From NCBI RefSeq assembly GCF_035046485.1, contig NC_085137.1:346198505-346262504 (forward strand): 64,000 bases of DNA, written 5' to 3'. Shown piece after piece: positions 56,250-64,000 of this stretch. The position numbers and the translations under genes are program-made. The notes under the pieces were generated by a model. That model had not been told where the DNA came from. It saw only the letters and a list, made by a program, of their open reading frames with translations, and searched no databases. This DNA comes from Aedes albopictus (lineage: Eukaryota > Arthropoda > Insecta > Diptera > Culicidae). Within the stretch, counting starts at the first letter, position 1; every line of letters starts with the position of its first letter.

Positions 56250-56967
56250 TATGATAATAAAAAAAATCCTCTACTGGTGAACGGTAAATGTTGATTACTG
56301 AGTGTACCGAGTTAAATCTGCTGTTGAGAACTCAGTTAAAAAGATGGAAACAAATGCTGAACTCAGTGAAATAATTACTAAGCTGGAAATTCAGAATAGT
56401 GCGTACATTCCATAGTAAGAATTCTTCCTGCTGTGATATGGCACTTGTAACGGTGCAGAGGATTGTAACGGCCGTTTATAGTGATGGTGCCACACGCAGA
56501 AAAAACTATGTTAAAATCAAAAATATTTGAGGTAAATTCAAATAAATTGTCAATTTGTTCAGGCCACAGAAATAAAACTGTTTAGAGCAAATTAAACGTC
56601 ACATTTGAAGCAAATGCAATCCATGTTTGAAACAAAAATGCATCTTCTGACAGATTATGTTAGAAATAAATGTAAATATTTTTTGTTTTTTTGGGGCAGG
56701 TCGGTCCAACGGAAATATTTGTTTTCCTATTAAACTTATAAAGTCATTTCCCGGGTTGTACTTTCAATGCCAACATCATGTTTACATCTATTAGATAACA
56801 TACGCTCCCGAAAACATCGGGATTTCGTGGAGACTTTCGGTGAACCTTGCCTTTTTTGCAGGAGGAAATCTTGTTTGATGTTGCAGCTTGAACTTGTGAG
56901 TACTCCTCAATGAGTATTGTCGAAATAAATGTATATAATTGAGTTAGTTTTAAAAATTAAAAATGTG

Positions 56968-57145
56968 GAGCGGACCTGGTGTGATGGTTAGAACACTTGA
57001 CTATCACGCCGAGGATCTGGGATCGAATCCCACTCCCGACAAACTCGCAAAATGTGAGTTCTTCCTTCGGAAGGGAAGTAAAGCGTGGGTCCCGAGATGA
57101 ACTAGCCAAGGGCTAAAAATCTCGTTAATACAGAAAACAAAATTA
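56968..57145 (+). mobile_element. tRNA-derived SINE (family 4)
   Basis: Head GAGCGGACCTGGTGTGATGG with A-box-like GTGTGATGGTTAG and B box GGGATCGAATCCC. The short body contains CTTCGGAAGGGAAGTAAAGC and ends GTTAATACAGAAAACAAAAT. It lies inside an AT-rich inverted-repeat context (56490-57230). Confidence 0.75.
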
Positions 57146-57479
57146 AAATTTTAGTTTTAAACTTTTTATCAGTTTACCGAATAAGCATGAATATTTTTGT
57201 TTCAAACGAACGAAATTTGTCTCCGTGCAAGATTTCCATATCTTATGTCCACTGCACTAAGAGCCAGAATCGCAATCTAGTGGAACAAAATTAATTACTC
57301 CAAAACGAAGCATTTTCGACATATGGTGTCTTAGACAAAGTTGTTTGACATCAGCAGGGGCATCTATTGCCAAGAACGTAGTAGTTCGTAACTCGTCCGC
57401 ATAGGAGGCGCCACTATCTAACTTCTTTGTTTTACGTCCTAGAGACATGACGTCTTCGGCAAAGTTGTTCATTTTGACA
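57146..57479. other. Repeat-like spacer
   Basis: Contains GACGTCTTCGGCAAAGTTGT, a common mosquito repeat phrase. No gene. Confidence 0.35.
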
Positions 57480-58560
57480 AAATATTTCTGAATGTCACCG
57501 ACAAAGTCATATCCCAGATCATCTTCTGTCGTCTTCCACCCAAAGTTAAAGGGTTTTGTGGAAAGTTTTCTAGCCGGCTTCGTCGATGGCTACTCGATAA
57601 TAGACCAGATTTTCCCGATGCAGCAAATCGGCCAAAATTGACGCGAATAGTATGATCCCAGTGCACCATCTGTTCAATGACTTCAAGGCGGCATACTACA
57701 GTATCGACCGCACAGAGCATGGATGAGCACGGCTTCTCCGGGAAGCTCACTAGTCTGATCAAATCTCCGATGGATGGTGTAAAAAACTGCGTAATGGTTT
57801 CGAGCGATCTGTCTAGTTCATTTGAATCTCACCGGGATCTACGACAATGTGATGTTCAACATCGCGTGTAATGCGACTAGGCGGGCTCAACATCCGGGCA
57901 CGATTTTCATTATATCCGACCAATTTGTCTGTTTTGTGGATGACATTTATATTATTGCCAGAATATTTGCAACGCTGGCCAAACTGTATCCCCGCCTAAA
58001 ACATGATGCAGCAAAGGTCGGACTGACGGTGAAGTACATGTTGGCGGAACCGCGAAAGGCAATGCAAGCCTAGGCAGCAGTGTTATGACAGACGGGGATA
58101 CTTTCAAGGTGGTGGAGAACTTCTTTTACCTCAGATCCTTATTATCGGCAGACAGCAATGTTAGCCGTGAAATACGAAGGCCTAACATCCGTGGAAGTCC
58201 TATGGTCGAAAAAGATTCACCTTCACGCCAAAATGTACCATGCATGAATCTGTGATAAGACCGGTTCTCTACGAGCACGAGACCTGCACTATGCTCGAGG
58301 ATGACATGCAAGCACTAAAAGCGTACGAGCGTCGGGTGCTTAGAACCATTTTTGGCAGTGAGCAAAAGAACGGCGTATGGCGGCGAAGAATGAACCACGA
58401 GCTCGCTGCACTCTATGACAAACCTATCATCGGGGAGGTAGCAACAGCTGGAAGGATATGGGGGGCATGTTGTGGGAATGCCGAGAAAAAACCCTGCAAA
58501 GTTCGTGTTCGCAAAAGGCAAATGTGGGACGCGGTTAAGTATAGAGGACTTAAGTCACGT
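57480..58560 (+). pseudogene. RTE (JAM1-like) LINE reverse transcriptase and C-terminal fragment
   Basis: Broken frames on the + strand show NDFKAAYYSIDR (RT region with the first Asp), CFVDDIYIIARI (F-V-D-D catalytic box), then SVIRPVLYEHETCTM, KAYERRVLRTIFG, NGVWRRRMNHELAAL and EVATAGRIWGA. Stops and frameshifts separate the parts. This is the most complete RTE copy in the window, still 5'-truncated and inactive. Confidence 0.88.
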
Positions 58561-58600
58561 ACCGAGTGTTTTGGCGAGGAATTGGTGATTCAGTTCTATC

Positions 58601-58767
58601 CCCAAGCAAAACACATGTCATATAAAAAATAACGGCAGCGCAAGTTTTGGCTCTATAGAAGTAAATTTGACGTAATTCTAGCATTGTGTTGGAATTACGT
58701 CAAATAAACTTATATACAACAAAACTTGCGCTGTCGTAACTATCATATGACATGTGTGTTGCTTGGG
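58601..58767. mobile_element. 167-bp hairpin MITE
   Basis: CCCAAGCAAAACACATGTCA on the left; TGACATGTGTGTTGCTTGGG as its inverse on the right. The inner arms ACGGCAGCGCAAGTTTT / AAAACTTGCGCTGTCGT and TTGACGTAATTC / GAATTACGTCAA also pair. It abuts the RTE fragment. Confidence 0.8.
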
Positions 58768-59950
58768 TCATTATAATGATCTAATACTAAATGAATGAAT
58801 GAACTATCAAAACTTAAATCAAAACGGTTCACTTGTAATGCTGAGAGGATTATTGTCTAACAGGCAGATAGCAAAATATTATTCTTCTTATGCTCATTAA
58901 CTATAGACATGTGAAACGGGAGTGAGTAAGAAAACATTTACCTTAGAACAACAGTTTTTCAGTATAGTTCTCAAAATTATTAGGATTAACCGGAAGGATG
59001 AAGTGTGGAAACACGCTTATTGATCGATAATGATTGATAATTTTCAAGAACGCAAAGTAGGTAGGAACGTGAGGAAGGGAATCTTACCGTTTTTTTTTTG
59101 GTTAGCGAAATTTCGCTCGACACACGAGCTAAGCGTATAGATTATAGGGAAAAGTGTTCAAAATTGGTTGCATAGTTTTATACTAGACTTGCCAATTAAG
59201 TAGCAATATAACAATCATGCTCCCAAGGGCAATTTAACAATGATGTAGAAAAAGTTAATATGAAATATCGTATTTTTTCTTCTTTTTCTTTGTGTTCGCT
59301 TTCGCTAGTAAATGTTGTTCCTCATTTCAGTTGAAAGCAGTCCTTGATTGTGATATAATGTAAGTTTTTAAATTTTGTATTAGAACGTAGACATTAGCAA
59401 TGTTCCATTGCAAAAACCCCGTGTCTTATTCTTCTCGTTTTTGTTTAATGAGATGCATATTCTTTTTTTAATACGTCTGGTTAGCAAAATGTTAACGAAC
59501 AACGATTACAATTAAGCTATTTATACACATTTTTGTTATTATTTTTGTTTAGTTACAGTTTATACCCCTACAGAAGGATCTACTACCACACTGCGTCCTA
59601 GAGACATTTAAGTTTATCCATATTTTATGTACTTGTCCATTTATTTTTCTTCCTTATTAGCTAGATGATTTTACATCATTTGAATCGTGTCATTATTATT
59701 TAATGTGTAGGTTACTGAATATGCGAAAATGCATTTATTACTGTCATTTAAAAATAAATCAAGCTACGATAGTAGCACTCATCTTTGTTATCTTTTACAT
59801 CTTCTCAAACGAATGTTTGTTTTTGCCGCGCATGCACTCAAGTTTGGGATGATAATAAATCAAAAATTGTAAAACTCAGATTCGCAGAATGAAGTTATTG
59901 GTTATTGGGCCGAAACATTGTTTGTATAGTGTTTCATTTTCCTAACTGTT
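58768..59950. other. AT-rich intergenic block
   Basis: No transposon recognised. One microexon-like string (TTTCAG at 59326-59331 followed within 40 bp by GTAAGT) is noted but not called. Confidence 0.35.
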
Positions 59951-60000
59951 AACTTAAAAACACACAGTTGACTGCCAACACTTGCATACGTCGGACGCTA

Positions 60001-60384
60001 TTCGCCTTGACGGAACTCTTTGAGAGAATTGCTCTGTGCGTGAAAACATTTTTTTTTAACATGGGAAAGGATAGAAGCTGCATTTTCAAATGCTTCTAAA
60101 ATATTTTAGGGACTTCAGATTGAAAAAAGAGTTAATGTTTTGCAATATACTTTCAATTAGCTACACTATAACTGGTTTTAGACAAAATGTTTTTAAATCA
60201 CAATGTTATGTCTATAATATAGCGTATCAAAATCTCATTCGATAACATTAAGAACGTTTTGCTTAAAAAAATTTCTATAAAGAATTAGAAGCATTTGAAA
60301 ATGCAGCTCCTATCCTTTCCCATGTTAAAAAAAATTGTTTTCACGCACAGCGCAATTCTCTCAGAGAGCCTCCGTCAAGGCGAA
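60001..60384. mobile_element. MITE, TIR TTCGCCTTGACGG, in the ORF1-only element
   Basis: Arms of about 110 bp: TTCGCCTTGACGGAACTCTT on the left and CTCCGTCAAGGCGAA on the right. Inner AACATGGGAAAGGATAGAAG pairs with CTCCTATCCTTTCCCATGTT. Confidence 0.8.
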
Positions 60385-60423
60385 TTTACTTCGCTCTGTT
60401 TCGTTGGGAATCGGTGAATTATC

Positions 60424-61380
60424 ATGTGCGCTGCTCGCGAAAACGTCCTAGTTGTGGACGTGAGTGTTCTCCCGGTTCGCCCCGACGTGGGGACAGTGAA
60501 AGAGTTCTTGGAGACTCAGTTAAAAATTAATTATGCTGATGTCAAAGGCATACAATTGCATCATACGCGCAATTGTATTCTTATTGAAATGGTGGACAAA
60601 AAGGTCGCTTCGCGCTACCAGTTGGAGCACAATTGTAAGCGAAAAATTGTGGCTGCCAATCAGGAATTTAAAATTCCTGTCTAGATGGTGACGCAGTGAC
60701 CGTTCGCGTTAACGATCTCCCATCAACACGGTTAGCAACGTTGCTGTTGCCGAATACATGTTGAAGTTCGGAGAAGTGATTTCCATTAGAAACGAAACAT
60801 GGAAGCACTATTTTCCCGGGATTCCTAATGGTACTCCTTAGTGCTGCGAATGAACCTCATTCGCAACATACCCTCACACCTAATCATTGCAAATGAAAGC
60901 ACGACGGTTTCTTACATGAACCAGCCAATTACTTGCCGCCGGTGCAATTACCCAGCGCATCCGAATAGGAGATGCGCCGATTCTTCCGGGACCACCACCG
61001 ACGCTGCTGCAACAACAGTGGCACCGAATTCTCCTTCGCCGGACACGCTGTTTACTGGGGACGATTTCCCACCATTGAGTAGCCAACAATTAGCTTCACC
61101 TCGTGCATCCAAACCTGATGTGCAAGAACAAAAGCCTCAAAACGACGACGAATGGACTGACGTCGACGACAATGGGAGCTCATCAAGTGACTACAACGAG
61201 GTTACAAACAAACGGCGGCGGTCGACTCGAAAGACAAACGAGCCCAAAAAAGTTTGTGTAAACCAGTGTTCCCCAAACGCGGGCCATGGGGAAACAGTTG
61301 GAGCTGCTTCGAAAGAAAAATCTTGTGTGAAAAATAAAAATGGAAAAAGTGGTAGTTTTACTGTTAGTAGTAAGAAATGA
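60424..61380 (+). pseudogene. LINE ORF1 (gag-like nucleic-acid-binding protein), frame-broken
   Basis: An opening frame (60424-60684, MCAARENVLVVDV) ends at a stop. A phase change and a second stop separate it from the longer frame at 60841-61380. The latter has a zinc-knuckle-like CRRCNYPAHPNRRCAD, then a Ser/Pro/Asp-rich region and a basic KRRRSTRK tract. This layout fits ORF1 of Jockey/I/LOA-type LINEs, which bind element RNA. Which LINE it belongs to is not established. Confidence 0.7.
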
Positions 61381-61459
61381 TTTTCGGCCACGTAAAGCTG
61401 CATACGGCGAATTGGCCTTTAAATAAACGATTTGGATAAAAAAAAAACTTAAAAACACA

Positions 61460-61706
61460 TGATCATAAACAAAATTTGTTAATATTGTTAATAATGTTAA
61501 TTGTTAATAATGTTAATATTTAATATTGAAACATATTGTAAAGCAATTATTGATTTCTTTGTGTCAGAAATCCACAGTTCCTAAAGAAAAAAATATAATT
61601 CATTCTTGTTAATAAAATGTAACAGTGACCGGTTATCATAGTCAAATCGTGAATATTCACGATATGGACCAACGCACCTGTTCATCAGTTTGACTTTTAA
61701 GCCGTG
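61460..61706. repeat. TTAATA/GTTAAT microsatellite-like sequence
   Basis: Repeated GTTAATAATGTTAAT from about 61478 to 61535; otherwise AT-rich spacer. Confidence 0.5.
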
Positions 61707-61910
61707 CCGTGTTATCTACAGGTGGCCATGGAAACAAGTTCATTTTTTGTAAACAGAGCATCGCTCGAAAGTCAAATTAGTGAGCTCGTGCAAAGGTCCA
61801 TTGATGCACGAGGTAGAATGAACCTATGCACGAGTTCATTATTCAGACGTTTGAGTGGTGTGACATTTACAGAAAATGAACTTATTTCCATCATCACCTA
61901 GATAACACGG
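61707..61910. mobile_element. MITE, TIR CCGTGTTATCTACAGGTG
   Basis: Right end CACCTAGATAACACGG. Inner GGAAACAAGTTCATTTTTT pairs with AAAATGAACTTATTTCC. The 65-codon frame inside is incidental. Confidence 0.7.
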
Positions 61911-61984
61911 ATCTACTCAAAAATCAAACGAGTAAACACCCGCCTAGATCCATAGTTAGAAGGTAAGCCAACATATTTTGGGAA

Positions 61985-62200
61985 TTATGGTAGAAAGCAG
62001 CTGGTTGGATGACGTCATGTACCCAATCTACAAGAAAGGCACGTTACTAGAGTGTGCCAATTACAGAGAGATTACTCTTCTTAATTCGGCGCACGCGATT
62101 CTGTCGCTTGTCCTTTTCAACAGACTTGGGGGTCTTTAAGAGTGTTTTGTAGACGAGTACCAGGCTGTTTTTGATGAGGGCCGTAAATTACAGCCTAATC
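61985..62200 (+). pseudogene. RTE-type reverse transcriptase fragment
   Basis: WLDDVMYPIYKKGTLLECAN followed by REITLLNSAHAILS and VDEYQAVFDEGR: fingers-region motifs of RTE reverse transcriptase. Short and decayed. Confidence 0.75.
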
Positions 62201-63005
62201 AAAATTTATTCGCCAACGAACGATAAGTCCGATAACTTGACGGATGAGTTTTTTTAAAGGCCTTGATAAGGCATATGAAGAGTACTTAAAACAATATTGC
62301 AGATTACATCCCCCACTATTTTTGATACGCCCAAAATGTGTGATAAAACTGCGCTGCCTCGGATCGTGGAGGTGAAAGATACTTCCAGCGTAATGGTTGG
62401 TTCGACAAGCAGTTCCAATGATGATCAAATGTCAAGAAGAGCACAGAAGGCGAATGCTTTTAGTTAGTACTCGGCTTTACACAGAGCGGAACACAGGATG
62501 GTAAGAATTAAAAAAAATCACCGCAGTAAGAAACAGCACCACGAAGAGAACGTGATTGTTGCAACACAAACAGCATGGACCGGAGCGGTATGCTGAGTTT
62601 TATATGATTGAAATGTACATGGCAAAAGACTGAGCCAGTATCCGCTATGTGCGATGAACGGGAAGGAAAATTGCTGCCAGACAGGACAATGATGGAAGCC
62701 AGATGGAAGCAGCATTCTGGAGATTTGATAAATTGTAAAAAATAAGGTGTACATAAGAACATGATCAACATAGTTGACGAAGATTAAAAGCAGTGGACCG
62801 GCAACACTGAATGTAATTAAGAAGGTACTTAACGAGCTGACAAACAACAAGGATGCTGGGTATGAGGTACCAATTGAAACGGGGAAGCGAGCACCAACAT
62901 CAATCAATCCACTATTTTTTTAAAGATATAGGAGAATGCTGAATTGCTGAACAGCTGGTTGGATAACCAAATGAACCCATTCTATAACTACTACATATTA
63001 AGTGC
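62201..63005. other. No recognisable feature
   Basis: Spacer with short frames; the - strand frame at 62518-62907 shows no domain. Confidence 0.3.
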
Positions 63006-63125
63006 TAAATAACCTTCCGTCAGTCGCACGGTTGGCCACCATCACACTAATGCTGAGAACAAAATGCGAGATTTTTTTCAACGTGTTGTACAAAATACAA
63101 CAGCGCGATCACTCCAGGGTTGCAA
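63006..63125. repeat. TTAA-type dispersed repeat, copy 2
   Basis: ACCTTCCGTCAGTCGCACGG through AATACAACAGCGCGATC; similar to 41172-41297. Confidence 0.6.
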
Positions 63126-63229
63126 AAGTTTGCCCTTCCAAATTCGGCGCATTAGATACTATTACGCGTCTTGTTCTACAGACTGAGACTCTTGAGAAGT
63201 CCTTGGTTGACAAGTGTTTGCGCGGGCTG

Positions 63230-63485
63230 ATCATGGAAACCTCAACAGAAAATAGTATATTGTTCGATTCATTAACCGCATGGTTCATCATCATCCCTTA
63301 CAGGTGCTTCGAAACAAGTAACGGCATGCTGCACTTCAAAATGCCTTCCGATAATTGTTGGTAGTTATGCTATGTCAGATAAAGAATCTTTATCTGATTA
63401 TCATTACTTTTGTAACAGGTGAATCTCATTAGGCAAGTTTGGGTTTTAGGAATCTGCGGCCAACAAATGGGGATATCTTTACTGA
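63230..63485 (+). pseudogene. Old, rearranged LOA-type LINE endonuclease fragment
   Basis: GGAAACCTCAACAG...CTGCACTTCAAAA parallels 30607-30745. TGTCAGATAAAGAATCTTTA then parallels 33884-33910, with the intervening sequence missing. Highly decayed. Confidence 0.65.
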
Positions 63486-64000
63486 TTCGATGCTAATGCT
63501 CACCATATCATCTGGGGCAGCTCAGACATTAACTTGAGAGGCTCCAGTTTGATGGAGTACTTAAGTAGTACAGATCTTGCATTACTTAACATAGGCAACC
63601 GCCCAACCTTCATGGTATCTGCTAGAGAGGAAGTGTTAGATATAACGCTTTGCTCTAGCAGAATTAGTCACGAGCTGACCAATTGGCATGTGTCAGATGA
63701 AGAATCTTTATCTGGCCATCGCTATATCTTTTTTGAACATTTAAATGTTACTTCGCAAACATTGCGTTTCAGGAATCCTCGGTCAACAAACTGGGATCTT
63801 TTTACTGATTTGGTTGCAGCCAAATTTCATGGATATTCACCATCCATTGACACTCCAAGTGATTTAGATGATGCCGTTGATACTACAACGACCTTCATCA
63901 TGGAAGCTTTTGAAAAAGCATGCCCTCTACGGTCTGTGAAGATCACAAGAGGAACCCCTTGGTGGAACTCTGATCTGGCGAAACTCAGGAAACAATGTAG
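63486..64000 (+). pseudogene. Second LOA-type LINE copy, ORF2 (continues past the window)
   Basis: From GATGCTAATGCTCACCATAT the sequence is close to the LINE at 30737-30770 plus 33710-34189, with only scattered differences (for example GATGAAGAATC for GATAAAGAATC). It has no foldback insertion, so it shows the empty AGCT target site (GGCAGCTCAGACATT). Encodes the endonuclease C-terminal half and the start of the linker to RT; truncated by the window edge. Whether it is intact beyond is unknown. Confidence 0.85.

Larger units (their letters stand above)
59951..61459 (+). mobile_element. ORF1-only non-LTR retroelement with 14-bp target duplication
   Basis: The target duplication AACTTAAAAACACA lies at 59951-59964 and 61446-61459. 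The element ends AATAAACGATTTGGATA plus an A tail. It contains only an ORF1-like region, no reverse transcriptase, and a MITE in its 5' part. Confidence 0.75.

Noticed and set aside
59326..59375. 29-nt microexon (TTTCAG ... GTAAGT)
   Set aside because: Matches to splice consensus this short are expected by chance in AT-rich DNA; no coding link to neighbours.
60424..61380. Host zinc-finger gene
   Set aside because: Target duplication, A tail and broken frames mark it as a retroelement ORF1.

Overview
The window looks like nuclear DNA of a culicine mosquito, most likely Aedes or a close relative. This is inferred, not searched. The evidence is a host gene with GT-AG introns and one 20 kb intron packed with transposons, AT-rich DNA, and insect-type repeat families: tRNA-derived SINEs, RTE (JAM1-like) and RNase H-bearing LOA/I-type LINEs, a Mag-type Ty3/gypsy element, a BEL/Pao element with a PHD-finger gag, and dozens of MITEs. 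There is no prokaryotic or viral gene block.

Only one host gene is well supported. It is a 1-acyl-sn-glycerol-3-phosphate acyltransferase (AGPAT3-like) on the + strand. Four coding exons (22619-22802, 42848-43377, 43439-43796, 43859-43989) join into a 400-residue frame carrying the NHX4D and EGTR acyltransferase motifs. Intron 1 is 20,045 bp; introns 2 and 3 are 61 and 62 bp. Polyadenylation signals lie about 180-200 bp after the stop codon.

Layout. 1-2552: 5' part of a BEL/Pao element on the - strand (LTR, repeat-rich leader, start of gag). 3230-3980: a diverged mini-satellite rich in the AAGATGGCGG motif, cut by a SINE. 5700-10500: a nearly complete Mag-type element (- strand, 93-bp identical LTRs), its pol split by a 302-bp Helitron-like insertion. 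10.9-21.9 kb: MITEs, RTE and LOA fragments, SINEs, a decayed mariner relative and a hAT-like TIR element. 22.2-44.2 kb: the acyltransferase gene. 44.2-64 kb: intergenic DNA with more SINEs, MITEs, palindromes, RTE fragments, an ORF1-only retroelement with a clear 14-bp target duplication, and the start of a second LOA-type LINE copy running off the window.

The most unusual material is in intron 1. A 4.8-kb palindromic hAT-like element (24531-29351, 8-bp target duplication) carries two oppositely oriented arrays of a 116-bp satellite whose monomers hold paired YY1/PHO-like motifs. Next to it a 7.4-kb LINE, itself split by a 2.9-kb foldback element, lies between two 709-bp direct repeats with no visible difference. 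Just beyond, a hammerhead-ribozyme-like fold (37963-38003) marks a probable Penelope remnant. I judge everything outside the acyltransferase gene to be mobile-element DNA or unremarkable intergenic sequence, with a few weak exon and promoter candidates flagged as such.
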